The notes beneath the pieces were generated by a model, which worked only from the letters and a program-made list of their open reading frames with translations, made no database searches and was not told where the DNA came from. This document shows, one piece after another, positions 50,016 to 59,120 of a stretch of 64,000 bases of DNA. Both the position numbers and the translations under genes were made by a program. Source of the DNA: Oceanospirillum sp048268485. GTDB lineage: Bacteria; Pseudomonadota; Gammaproteobacteria; Pseudomonadales; Halomonadaceae. Location of the stretch: the NCBI GenBank assembly GCA_048268485.1, contig JBLWVL010000010.1, positions 54,346 to 118,345 of the forward strand. The letters are read 5' to 3'. The number at the start of each line of letters is the position of its first letter. Positions within the stretch are counted from its first letter, which is position 1.

Positions 50016-52103
50016 TTATTTTTCCAGCCAATGATTTAGCTGTCGGTTAAACTTCGGGATATTGAGTGGCTTGGTGAGGTAGGCATCAAAGCCAGCTATT
50101 TCTGCTTGTCTGATATCTTCCGGCCCTGAGTTAGCGGATAAGGCTATTAGCTTGCGGTTGATATGCAATCCTTCAGTCTGTATATGGCGTAAAAGGTCGT
50201 AACCGGACATACCGGGGAGATTGATATCAAGTATTACCAAATCCGGTGTTTCATGGCGCAGAATTTCAAGTCCTTCTTCCGGAGTGGTTGCCGTAAGCAG
50301 GCGGTCACCGTCACGTTTGCTGAAAATCTTCTCTACCAGCATGCGGTTCGCTGAATTGTCTTCTACATAGAGCGTTGTGGTTTTCTCACCACCACGGGAG
50401 ATGATGTCAGCGACCGAAAGCCCAATGCTCTGCATGGGTTGAGGGAACTGATCCTCGGTAGCCATGGGAAGAACCAGTGTGAAAACACTGCCTTTTCCGG
50501 GCTGGCTGCTGACTTCAATCCTGCCTTGCATCGCTTCAGCCAGCTTTTGACTGATGACTAGGCCGATACCTGTACCCTGTCTGGTTGAGGACTCCATACC
50601 CAGCCGCTCGAAGGGCTGGAATAGTTGGCTAAGTTGCTCCTGGGTCAGGCCATAACCTGTATCTGATACGTGAACTCTGAACTCTGTGCTGGTCTGATCC
50701 ATGCTCAGTTCAACAACCCCGTTGTCGTGATTGTATTTAATAGCATTGCTAACCAGATTTAACAGGATTTGTTTAACTCTGCGGCTGTCTCCCATCACTG
50801 ACAGATCGAGATTATTTGGAAACCGCGTTGTGATGGATATCCCCAGGTGGTCTGCCAGGTGTTTATTCAGGGTGAGCGCTTCCTGAATGACCGGCGTCGG
50901 ATTGATCGGTTCAATAATAAGGTCAATATGGCCAGCTTCAATTTTAGAGAGATCCAGAATTTCATCAATTAGCTGCAGTAAATGGTCGCTGGCTTTACGG
51001 ATCTCCTGTAGGCCTTCGACATGCTCCTCGATCAGGTCATCTCTATCCATTGCCATTAACTGAGTGTAGCCTTGAATTGCGTTAAGTGGCGTTCGCAGCT
51101 CGTGACTCATACTGGCCAGAAAGGAGCTTTTTGCCCGGTTAGCCTGCTCGGCATTTTCTTTAGCGTGCAGTAACTCTTCCATCATCAATTTACGGCCAGT
51201 GATGTCACGGTATGTCCCCAAAAGCCCAATGATATTCTGATTGTTATCGCGGATTGGAATTTTATTGAGCTCTACCCATAGGTAGCTGTCATCACTGCGG
51301 TGCAGATAGTAGTTTTTGTTCCGGATCTCCTGGCCCTCTCTGATAACAAGTGCGTCATCCTGCTGTAGTTGGGCTTGCCGGATGAGTTTCTGTAGTAGCT
51401 GAGAGTCCGCTGTATGGCAGCTGAGATCATGTTCTGCTTTTTCAGTATCAGTATCAGTATCAGTATCAGGAAGACCTGCTGCAGACAGATCACGAATCAG
51501 CCAGCGATTGGCACTTTGGATTGTGCCATCAACATTCTGCCAATAAACGCCGGCAGGAACATGGTCCAATACCAGTCTGAACATTTGTTCTGTACGTTGG
51601 CGTTCCTCAGCTTCCTGCTGCAGTCGCTCTTTGAGTTGCTTATGGCTTCGGTGTCGCTCCAGTGTGGTGGCGAGATTATCCAGGATTGTCGTAAATAACT
51701 GATCTGATAGAGATAATGTTGGATCGGCGGAGAACAGAATAAAGGCATCTGTTTGCCCTACAGGCAGAAGTAACTCTGAATAGTAACCCTCAAAGGCAGG
51801 ATCAAGGCTTAGAAGATCATCCTGCACAGATCTGAACTCACTTCTCAGGGGCATTTCACCGCAACGGGTGATCTGTTTGCATGGGTCAGGTGAAAAAGGT
51901 TTGTCTGTGATGCTATGACAGATCTTAAAACTATAGCTATTTGCCTGACGATTAAGATGGCTGATAAATAATCCTGTGGAGACGCCTGTATAGCTCATCA
52001 GGCTTTGCAGGAACTTATGTACCAATGGCTCCTCAGCGGTCTCAGACCCCATCAGAAGTGCCATTTCATAGAGGGTTACCTGTTCCTGATCGCTCACACT
52101 CAT
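50016..52103 (-). CDS. hybrid sensor histidine kinase
   Basis: 695 residues from the ATG at 52103; a longer start at 52205 is possible but would run into the repeat block upstream. Order: a GAF-like N-terminal sensor region (about 1-160), a coiled coil, a PAS/PAC domain (about 185-310; RLVLDHVPAGVYWQNVDG), HisKA with the phospho-acceptor in FLASMSHELRTPLNA, HATPase (LLNLVSNAIKYN, DTGYGL, GTGIGLVIS) and a REC domain with its Asp in DLVILDINLPGMSGYD. No membrane helices, so it is cytosolic. An in-frame hexanucleotide repeat encodes Asp-Thr units between positions 51442 and 51469. Confidence 0.93.
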   Translation of the reverse strand: MSVSDQEQVTLYEMALLMGSETAEEPLVHKFLQSLMSYTGVSTGLFISHLNRQANSYSFKICHSITDKPFSPDPCKQITRCGEMPLRSEFRSVQDDLLSLDPAFEGYYSELLLPVGQTDAFILFSADPTLSLSDQLFTTILDNLATTLERHRSHKQLKERLQQEAEERQRTEQMFRLVLDHVPAGVYWQNVDGTIQSANRWLIRDLSAAGLPDTDTDTDTEKAEHDLSCHTADSQLLQKLIRQAQLQQDDALVIREGQEIRNKNYYLHRSDDSYLWVELNKIPIRDNNQNIIGLLGTYRDITGRKLMMEELLHAKENAEQANRAKSSFLASMSHELRTPLNAIQGYTQLMAMDRDDLIEEHVEGLQEIRKASDHLLQLIDEILDLSKIEAGHIDLIIEPINPTPVIQEALTLNKHLADHLGISITTRFPNNLDLSVMGDSRRVKQILLNLVSNAIKYNHDNGVVELSMDQTSTEFRVHVSDTGYGLTQEQLSQLFQPFERLGMESSTRQGTGIGLVISQKLAEAMQGRIEVSSQPGKGSVFTLVLPMATEDQFPQPMQSIGLSVADIISRGGEKTTTLYVEDNSANRMLVEKIFSKRDGDRLLTATTPEEGLEILRHETPDLVILDINLPGMSGYDLLRHIQTEGLHINRKLIALSANSGPEDIRQAEIAGFDAYLTKPLNIPKFNRQLNHWLEK
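51442..51469. repeat. hexanucleotide tandem repeat inside the kinase gene
   Basis: TCAGTA repeated 4.7 times, coding on the minus strand for alternating Asp and Thr inside the PAS region. Because the unit is six bases, copy-number change would alter loop length without a frameshift. Confidence 0.85.
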
Positions 52104-52201
52104 GAAGTTCCCCGTTATGACCCGGTCCAGCTTATTACGCTGGTGTGTATAAAGTAGGGTTTCTACTGCCCTACCTGAGCCTTTAACTGACTCTGTTGCT
52201 A

Positions 52202-52258
52202 TCAATCTATGTATCGACCGTCAGCCCATGTATCTGTTATCAGTCCATGTATCTATCT
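52202..52258. repeat. three 19-bp imperfect tandem repeats upstream of the hybrid kinase
   Basis: Three units start at 52202, 52221 and 52240. The shared core is TCARYCYATGTATC with small differences. They lie about 100 bp upstream of the preferred kinase start and could be an array of regulator sites one or two helical turns apart. No regulator is known. Confidence 0.65.
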
Positions 52259-52355
52259 GTTTCCAGCGTTCTTTTAATGGGTAAGTATATTGAACTAATA
52301 CCGGAATATCATCTTTAACCGGTGGGTTCTTTACCTGTGGCTTTCCTGAAGATAA

Positions 52356-52383
52356 CAAAAACCCGCCCAATCAGGGGCGGGTT
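52356..52383 (-). terminator. intrinsic terminator of proS
   Basis: AACCCGCCC (52360-52368) and GGGCGGGTT (52375-52383) with a 6-nt loop; read on the minus strand it ends in a short T tract. It lies 33 bp after the proS stop codon. Confidence 0.8.
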
Positions 52384-52415
52384 CTGACAAAAATCAGCCT
52401 GAAAAGAACAGACTG

Positions 52416-54137
52416 TTATGCTTGTGCGGCAAACGCATCCTTAAGGAAGGAGAGCGCTGTTGCCTGATCGATCATGGTATTTTCGCTGTCGCGTCGGCCA
52501 CGGTATTCCAGTTGGCCCTCTTTCAGGCCACGTTCGCCGATCACGATGCGGTGCGGTATACCCAGCAGTTCCAGGTCGGCAAACTTGAAGCCTGGGCGGC
52601 TATCCCGATCATCCATCAGAACATCGTAGCCTGCGGCTTTTAGTTCTGCGTACAGTTTCTCACTGGCATCGCGCACCAGCTCTGATTTATGGGCGTTCAT
52701 CGGTACAATCGCAACCTCAAATGGCGCAATTGCTTCCGGCCAGATGATGCCATTCTCATCGTGATTCTGTTCGATAGCAGAGGCGACAACCCGGGTTACA
52801 CCGATACCGTAGCAACCCATGGCCATAGGGATCGGCTTGCCGTTTTCACCCAGAACGGTGGCATTCATCGCTTCACTGTACTTGGTGCCCAGCTGGAAGA
52901 TATGGCCCACCTCAATACCTCGTTTGATCGACAGGGTGCCTTTACCATCCGGGCTGACATCACCCTCAACCACATTACGGATATCTGCAACCTGCGGCAG
53001 TTCAACATCACGCCCCCAGTTGATACCGAAGTAGTGCTTACCGTCGATGTTGGCACCGGCACCAAAGTCAGAAGCTACCGCTACGGCACGGTCGACAACG
53101 CAAGGGATGCTCAGGTTAACCGGACCCAGAGAACCTGGGCCTGCACCGATAACCGCTTTGATCTCTTCGTCAGAGGCGAAGGTCAGTGGCGCTGCAACCA
53201 ATGGCAGGTTTTCTGCTTTGATCTCATTCAGGGTGTGATCGCCACGTACGATCAGGGCTACGAAGTCCGCCTCAGCTTCTTCATCTGCTTTTACGATCAG
53301 CGTCTTAACGGTTTTCTCAATAGCCAGATCAAACTGCTCTACCAGCTGGTCGATGGTTTTTGCGTTTGGCGTATCGACTAAAGTCATCTCCTGAGTCGGC
53401 GCATCAGCTTCCGACTGCGGAGCAACCGCTTCCGCTTTCTCAATGTTCGCTGCGTAGGTGCCTTCGGTGTTGAATACGATATCGTCTTCACCGGAATCCG
53501 CCAGTACGTGGAACTCGTGGGAACCTTCACCGCCGATAGAGCCATTATCTGCCAGTACCGGCCGGTAGTTCAGACCCAGGCGGTCAAAGATGTTGCAGTA
53601 AGTCTGATACATCACGTCGTAAGTCTCCTGCAGAGACTCAGGCGAGCTGTGGAAAGAGTATGCGTCCTTCATGATGAACTCACGTGAGCGCATTACACCG
53701 AAACGAGGGCGGATCTCATCACGGAATTTGGTCTGCACCTGGTAGAAATTAACCGGTAACTGCTTATAGCTTTTGATCTCTTTGCGGGCCATATCCGTGA
53801 TCACTTCTTCGTGGGTTGGCCCCACACAAAACTCACGTTGATGGCGATCTTTAAAACGCAGTAGCTCCGGGCCGTATTCATCCCAGCGCCCTGACTCCTG
53901 CCACAGTTCTGCAGGCTGTGCGGCTGGCATAAGAACTTCCTGAGATACCTTATCCATCTCTTCGCGCACAATTCGCTCAACTTTGCGTAAGGTGCGCAGC
54001 CCCAGGGGCAACCAGGTATAGAGGCCGGAAGCCAGACGTCGGATCATACCGGCACGTAACATCAGCTGATGGCTGATCACTTCAGCATCAGCAGGGGTTT
54101 CTTTTAGTGTAGAAATTAGAATTTGACTGGCGCGCAT
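52416..54137 (-). CDS. proS: prolyl-tRNA synthetase
   Basis: 573 residues, the bacterial ProS length with an internal editing (INS) domain at about 235-390. Class II motifs are present: motif 1 around LPLGLRTLRKVERIVREEM, motif 2 FRDEIRPRFGVMRSREFIMKDAYSF, and motif 3 PMAMGCYGIGVTRVVAS. The C-terminal anticodon domain has DVLMDDRDSRPGFKFAD. It charges tRNA-Pro and hydrolyses mischarged Ala-tRNA-Pro. It is a housekeeping single-gene unit. Confidence 0.98.
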   Translation of the reverse strand: MRASQILISTLKETPADAEVISHQLMLRAGMIRRLASGLYTWLPLGLRTLRKVERIVREEMDKVSQEVLMPAAQPAELWQESGRWDEYGPELLRFKDRHQREFCVGPTHEEVITDMARKEIKSYKQLPVNFYQVQTKFRDEIRPRFGVMRSREFIMKDAYSFHSSPESLQETYDVMYQTYCNIFDRLGLNYRPVLADNGSIGGEGSHEFHVLADSGEDDIVFNTEGTYAANIEKAEAVAPQSEADAPTQEMTLVDTPNAKTIDQLVEQFDLAIEKTVKTLIVKADEEAEADFVALIVRGDHTLNEIKAENLPLVAAPLTFASDEEIKAVIGAGPGSLGPVNLSIPCVVDRAVAVASDFGAGANIDGKHYFGINWGRDVELPQVADIRNVVEGDVSPDGKGTLSIKRGIEVGHIFQLGTKYSEAMNATVLGENGKPIPMAMGCYGIGVTRVVASAIEQNHDENGIIWPEAIAPFEVAIVPMNAHKSELVRDASEKLYAELKAAGYDVLMDDRDSRPGFKFADLELLGIPHRIVIGERGLKEGQLEYRGRRDSENTMIDQATALSFLKDAFAAQA

Positions 54138-54205
54138 AAAAACGGTCTCTGGCTTAGTACATGTTTGTAAATGCGGGTAATTGTATGCGTTCAGCAGGCC
54201 AGCGT

Positions 54206-54234
54206 ACAGAGGGAGCGTTTGCCTTTCCCTCTGT
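54206..54234. other. 9-bp perfect hairpin between proS and DUF481 gene
   Basis: ACAGAGGGA (54206-54214) pairs with TCCCTCTGT (54226-54234) across 11 nt. There is no T-run on either strand, so it may be a weak terminator of the DUF481 gene or an RNA structure before proS. Confidence 0.4.
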
Positions 54235-54256
54235 AAAAGGCTTACATTCCATCTGT

Positions 54257-55018
54257 TCAGAAATTGTAGACTAAGGTCACGCCAAATTCTGAATTGGTAT
54301 GCTTGGAGTCACTGGGTACAGTGTCGGTATAATCCCAGTGATAGCTGATCCGGGTTGCAAGGCTGCCATTGATCCGGCTTTTCAGGCTGGACTCTGAGCG
54401 CCAGGTGGTTTTCTGTGAACCGGTATTGACGGATAACATCTGATCAAATTCAACGCCCTTCTGAATTTTCCAGAAATACTTCCCTGCCAGACGCAGAACC
54501 GTTTCCTCTTCAGCTCCACTGTTATCTTCTCTCTGATCATAGCGGTAACCCGGGCCTATCTCGGCATCCAGATAATGCCTGCGGTTATTAATAAGGCGGT
54601 AGCCGTAACCGATAGAATAGAGTGTTTGGTAGTCATAGCCACTGAAGCGATCAAATTCATAAGACAGAGTGGTTGCCAGATAATGGTGTCGGGTAAATTT
54701 CCGATTAAGATCTAATGTTCCTTTGTAACGCTCTTTAGAAGTGACATCGTCTTCTTTGCTGGTGAGTGCATCCAGATTCAGAACCAGATCCCATACCCTG
54801 GCTTTGCGTTTCAGGTTCAGCGTGGCATTAATACTTGATGTGTTTGTGTTGCCTGTGGTTCTGATCGAGCCCAGTTCAGCTGCGCCTTTCCATTTAGGAA
54901 ACGATGGTTCGGTGTCTGCAGCATTTAGGCTTCTGGCTACGATAAGTGCAGGAAATAAGAGCGCTACACAAGCTTTTGTGGATGATGGCCTGTGAGTCTG
55001 ATGGTTATGATATTGCAT
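54257..55018 (-). CDS. DUF481 outer-membrane beta-barrel protein
   Basis: 253 residues. A signal peptide (about 1-33, ending RSLNAADT) precedes a run of amphipathic beta strands (WKGAAELGSIRTTGNTNTSSINATLNLKRK; YLATTLSYEFDRFSGYDYQTLYSIGYGY; YLDAEIGPGYRY), and the last residue is Phe as in outer-membrane barrels. DUF481/YdiY-like proteins are salt- or pH-related outer-membrane proteins of unknown function. It is a single-gene unit. Confidence 0.92.
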   Translation of the reverse strand: MQYHNHQTHRPSSTKACVALLFPALIVARSLNAADTEPSFPKWKGAAELGSIRTTGNTNTSSINATLNLKRKARVWDLVLNLDALTSKEDDVTSKERYKGTLDLNRKFTRHHYLATTLSYEFDRFSGYDYQTLYSIGYGYRLINNRRHYLDAEIGPGYRYDQREDNSGAEEETVLRLAGKYFWKIQKGVEFDQMLSVNTGSQKTTWRSESSLKSRINGSLATRISYHWDYTDTVPSDSKHTNSEFGVTLVYNF

Positions 55019-55097
55019 ATGAAGTGATTGTCTTTAAGCGGATAGATTCAAACTTGCAGAGATTTAAGCTGTTATAGTGATTTAAACGGCAGATGGA

Positions 55098-55118
55098 GCA
55101 GAGCGGTTTTCCGCCCTG
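55098..55118 (-). terminator. possible hairpin terminator of the YhiI-RbbA-YhhJ operon
   Basis: GCAGAGCGG-TTTT-CCGCCCTGC forms a stem with one mismatch just after the operon stop codon at 55128. No T-run follows, so termination is uncertain. Confidence 0.4.
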
Positions 55119-55127
55119 CTTTGAACT

Positions 55128-56252
55128 TTAATGGCTGGTGGCAATCGAGCGACGGAACAGCGCCAAACTAGCGCTGAAGAATATGGCACCCAAGCCTGTA
55201 ATAATCAACAGCTGAGGCCAGATAATACTCAGATCTGCACCACGGAAAACAACCGCTTGGGCAAAGGACATATAGTGACGTGAAGGCAATAGCCATGTCA
55301 TCGGTTGTATGATTTCCGGTTGGCTTTCTACAGGCGTTAAGCCACCGGAAAGCATGGTGATGGGGACAATCACCATAATCATCAGCAGGGCAAACTGCGC
55401 CATGGTGCGGGCGATCGTACCCAAAAAGATCCCGATAGCGGCGGCGGCCAGCAGATAGAGGGTTGTACCGCTCAACAATAACACCCGAGAGCCACTAATG
55501 GGCACATCCAGGATGGTTTCCACCACAAGCAGCATCGACAGGGTGAAGGCGACGAGAATAATTAAGCCGTTAGCCCAAACCTTAGACATGACAATCTGAA
55601 ATGAATTAAGTGGCATCACAAGCAAATGCTCGATAGTGCCGTGCTCCCGCTCCCGCAGCAGTGCTGCCCCGGTCAGGATAATCGTAATCAGTGATATCTG
55701 GTTGATCAGGGCGTTCATCGCCCCAAACCACATGCCGGTGCCGTTGGGGTTAAAGGCCCGCCGTTGTACCTGTGTCACGGGGTAGGGCGTTGTTTTATCT
55801 GAGCGATTGATAAAGTGGTTAACCTCATCCACGATGATATTCTGAATATATTGATTACCAAGAGCCGCTTGGGTGACGGCGGTGGCATCAATATTAATCT
55901 TTACGCTGGGTTGGCGGCCTTTACGGACACCCTCTTCAAATTGCGGCGGAATCTCAATGACAAACATAAAGTGATCCAGGTCCATGGATGGATCGACTTC
56001 GGAGGCAGAGATAAGTTCCGGTGTTTTAAAGTAGGGGGGATACAGGGCGTTGGCAATGGCCCGTGATAGTGTCGAGTTATCCTCATCCACGATGGCAACG
56101 GAAGCATTATTGACCGACTCGCTGGTCGCTGTTGCCTGGGAGTAGATGGCGAGACTAAATGAATAAAGAATCAGTATAACCATCACGGCATCACTGAAAA
56201 CGCTGCGCAGTTCTTTCCTGCCCAGCCAGAAAATATTAATCCAGGCTTTCAT
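55128..56252 (-). CDS. yhhJ: ABC-2 type transporter permease (YhhJ-like)
   Basis: 374 residues. One N-terminal helix (about 15-35), a ~140-residue periplasmic domain, then five C-terminal helices (LISLITIILTGAALLREREHGTIEHLLVMPL; LLLSGTTLYLLAAAAIGIFLG). The EREHGTIEHLLV segment is typical of ABC-2 permeases. It pairs with the fused ATPase-permease 3 bp upstream. Membership in the YhiI-RbbA-YhhJ layout suggests an efflux system; substrate unknown. Confidence 0.92.
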   Translation of the reverse strand: MKAWINIFWLGRKELRSVFSDAVMVILILYSFSLAIYSQATATSESVNNASVAIVDEDNSTLSRAIANALYPPYFKTPELISASEVDPSMDLDHFMFVIEIPPQFEEGVRKGRQPSVKINIDATAVTQAALGNQYIQNIIVDEVNHFINRSDKTTPYPVTQVQRRAFNPNGTGMWFGAMNALINQISLITIILTGAALLREREHGTIEHLLVMPLNSFQIVMSKVWANGLIILVAFTLSMLLVVETILDVPISGSRVLLLSGTTLYLLAAAAIGIFLGTIARTMAQFALLMIMVIVPITMLSGGLTPVESQPEIIQPMTWLLPSRHYMSFAQAVVFRGADLSIIWPQLLIITGLGAIFFSASLALFRRSIATSH

Positions 56253-56255
56253 TAC

Positions 56256-59033
56256 TCAAGCCTCCTGCTTTTTCAGAAAAGCTGCTGTTATGGCGATCAG
56301 TATTGGCCCGAAACATGAGAGTACAAGGATATCTCCGGTCAGATCGGTAAATCCTAGACCCTTAGTAAAAGCGGCAACACTGAGGTGCATATAGTAGCTT
56401 GCAGGCCATAACAGGCCGATAATATGACCGCCCCCTTCCATGGTTGAGGTTGGCTGTACGAGGCCTGAAAAATTGATCGTCGGCATAATCAGCAAAATAG
56501 CGGTGGCAAATACCGCAGCGACCTGTGATTTGGTTAACGTAGAGACCAGCAGGCCAAAACTGGTGGATGTGAAAACATAGAGCAAGGCTCCTAATGCCAA
56601 CCCCCAAAAGCTGCCCTTTAAAGGAACATCGAGCAGAAAGACCACCAGCAGGGTTAAGGTAACAAAGTTAACCATACCGATGCCAATATAGGGCAGTTGC
56701 TTGCCGATAAGAAATTCCAGCCGCTTGGTTGGGGTAACATAAAAATTGGTAATGGTACCGATCTCTTTTTCCCGGGCCATACTGACCGCCATCAGAATAG
56801 CCGGAAACAGCAGCAGAAGCACAGCAGGTGCTTTTGGCCCGATGGAATAAATGGTCTCAAAGGTTGGGTTGTAACGGTAGCGCGGCTCCAGGTTTACTTT
56901 GGATAGGGCGCTGGCATCTACGCCGGCATTGGCGGCCAGTTCTGACAGGTAGTTAATATGGGCACCACTGACATAGCCGGAAATGGTGTTCGCGCGGGTG
57001 GTGTTCGCGCCATCAATCCACGCTGAAATTTCAGCGGCTTCCCCTTTTTGCAGGCTTCTGCCAAACCCCGGCGGAATCTCTATTGCCAGAGTGATATCGC
57101 CTGATTTCAGCCCCTGATCGAGTGCTTCTTTACTGTGCAGATCCGGCTGCTTATTAAAATACCGGGAGCCCTCGAAATTGCTGAGATAGTTGCGGCTTGC
57201 AGGAGTTTGATCATGATCAAGAGCTGCATAGTTGAGGTTTTCAACATCCAGAGATATGCCGTAGGCGACAACAATCAGCAGCAGGGCGCTACCGAGAAAA
57301 GCAAAACCCATACGCACGGGATCGCGGATCACCTCCATGATTTCGCGATAACTATAGGCCAGCAGTCGACTCACGCTGAAACCGTGCAGTTTAGCTTTTT
57401 TGGGTCCTTCTGTGGATTCCGTGACTGCTGAAAGAGGGCTTTGGTCAGGGGTGGCCTGTGTCTCTTTTTTCGGCGTTTCTTTTTTCTGCTCCTGCTCACT
57501 GATGGCATCTTCCAGATAGCCAATAAAAGCCTCTTCTAAAGAATCTGCGCCTTTCGCTGCAACCAGATGCTGAGGTTTATCATAGACCAGTACCTGACCG
57601 GCATGCATCAGTGAAATACGATCACAGCGCAGGGCCTCATTCATAAAGTGGGTAGAGATAAAAATGGTCACCTTGTCCTGACGGGACAGCTCCACCAATA
57701 ACTGCCAGAATCCATCCCGAGCAACGGGGTCAACACCCGAAGTCGGCTCATCAAGAATCAGCATCTCCGGCTCATGGATCACGGCTACCGCTAAAGAGAG
57801 GCGCTGGCGCATCCCTAAGGGCAGCGATGAGGCCAGAGCATCCAAATGCTCCGCCAAGCTAAAACGCTCAACCAAGGTATTGATACGTTCCAGGGTTTTC
57901 TCCGGTGTTAAATGGAACAGGCGGGCGTGTAGCTTTAGGTTTTGTGCCACGGTTAGCTCGCCATAGAGGGAAAAGGCCTGAGTCATAAAGCCCACCCGTT
58001 TACGGGTTTCTAAATCACCGGCATCCACGGGCTTACCGAACAAAAATGCCTCACCTTCAGAGACGGGTAATAGGCCGGTGAGCATCTTCATGGTGGTGGT
58101 TTTTCCGCAGCCGTTTGAGCCAAGAAAGCCAAAGATCTCTCCCGCCTGAATCTCAAAACTCACATTATCGACGGCGGTGAAACTGCCAAAACGCCGGGTC
58201 AGCCCTTTAGCGACAATGGCAGGGCTTGCCTCACTCTGTTCTAAAGGTGGGATAACCAGCTCGGTGATATCACCGCGTTTCTCTTTCGGTAACAGACGCA
58301 CAAAGGCGGTTTCCAGATCTTCAGCACCGGTTCGGGCCTTAAGGGCTTCAGGGGTGCCTGTATCCAGCACACGCCCGGCATCCATAGCAACCAGCCAATC
58401 AAAGCCCTCCGCCTCATCCATATAGGCGGTGGAGACTAAAACGCTCATGCTGGGGCGTTCCTGGCGGATCGTAGCGATTAACTGCCAAAACTGACGCCGT
58501 GAAAGCGGGTCAACGCCAGTGGTTGGCTCATCCAGGATCAGCAGATCTGGATCATGAATAAGAGAGCAGCAAAGCCCTAGCTTTTGTTTCATGCCACCAG
58601 ATAATTTACCGGCTGGTCGCGACAGAAAGCCATGCAGTCCTGTCGCTTTTGTTAGTCGATTGATACGGGCACGGCGCTCGGCTGAGCTTTGGCCAAATAG
58701 CTTGCCAAAAAAATCCAGATTTTCCTCAACACTGAGTTCTGCGTAAAGGTTTTTGCCAAGTCCCTGGGGCATATAAGCGATACTGGGGCCGATCGCGTTA
58801 CGGTGTACCGCAGAGGCCATATCGCCACCCAGCACCTCAAGATGACCTTGTTGCAGTTTGCGTGCACCGGAAATAAGCCCCATCAGTGTTGACTTACCAA
58901 CACCATCTGGCCCTAACAAGCCAACCATCAGGCCTGAGGGGATATCCAGCGTGATATCATCAACTGCGGGTGACTTTTTATAGGTATGGGTTACACCCTG
59001 AATACGTGCGATCAGGCGGTCTTGTTCAGCCAT
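56256..59033 (-). CDS. rbbA: RbbA-like tandem ATPase-permease ABC transporter
   Basis: 925 residues. The first ATPase domain (about 10-240) has Walker A GPDGVGKST, signature KLSGGMKQKLGL and Walker B LLILDEPTTGVDP. The second (about 265-500) has Walker A GSNGCGKTT and Walker B MLILDEPTSGVDP, but its signature reads LPLGMRQRL rather than LSGGQ. A Gln/Lys/Thr-rich linker (about 510-560) leads to an ABC-2 permease half (about 570-925). E. coli RbbA of this layout is ribosome-associated. It lies between the HlyD-type and permease genes in one operon. Confidence 0.93.
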   Translation of the reverse strand: MAEQDRLIARIQGVTHTYKKSPAVDDITLDIPSGLMVGLLGPDGVGKSTLMGLISGARKLQQGHLEVLGGDMASAVHRNAIGPSIAYMPQGLGKNLYAELSVEENLDFFGKLFGQSSAERRARINRLTKATGLHGFLSRPAGKLSGGMKQKLGLCCSLIHDPDLLILDEPTTGVDPLSRRQFWQLIATIRQERPSMSVLVSTAYMDEAEGFDWLVAMDAGRVLDTGTPEALKARTGAEDLETAFVRLLPKEKRGDITELVIPPLEQSEASPAIVAKGLTRRFGSFTAVDNVSFEIQAGEIFGFLGSNGCGKTTTMKMLTGLLPVSEGEAFLFGKPVDAGDLETRKRVGFMTQAFSLYGELTVAQNLKLHARLFHLTPEKTLERINTLVERFSLAEHLDALASSLPLGMRQRLSLAVAVIHEPEMLILDEPTSGVDPVARDGFWQLLVELSRQDKVTIFISTHFMNEALRCDRISLMHAGQVLVYDKPQHLVAAKGADSLEEAFIGYLEDAISEQEQKKETPKKETQATPDQSPLSAVTESTEGPKKAKLHGFSVSRLLAYSYREIMEVIRDPVRMGFAFLGSALLLIVVAYGISLDVENLNYAALDHDQTPASRNYLSNFEGSRYFNKQPDLHSKEALDQGLKSGDITLAIEIPPGFGRSLQKGEAAEISAWIDGANTTRANTISGYVSGAHINYLSELAANAGVDASALSKVNLEPRYRYNPTFETIYSIGPKAPAVLLLLFPAILMAVSMAREKEIGTITNFYVTPTKRLEFLIGKQLPYIGIGMVNFVTLTLLVVFLLDVPLKGSFWGLALGALLYVFTSTSFGLLVSTLTKSQVAAVFATAILLIMPTINFSGLVQPTSTMEGGGHIIGLLWPASYYMHLSVAAFTKGLGFTDLTGDILVLSCFGPILIAITAAFLKKQEA

Positions 59034-59120
59034 AGTTCGTATCCTCAGCCATAAATTCTGTGGTTGTCGGTCAAATACCGTTCGCGCAAAGTTGCCGTCA
59101 AGGCGTTGCTTACCCGGCTT

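Noticed and set aside
52689..53381. 230-codon open frame opposite proS
   Set aside because: Fully antisense to the conserved editing domain of proS; composition is that of a shadow frame.
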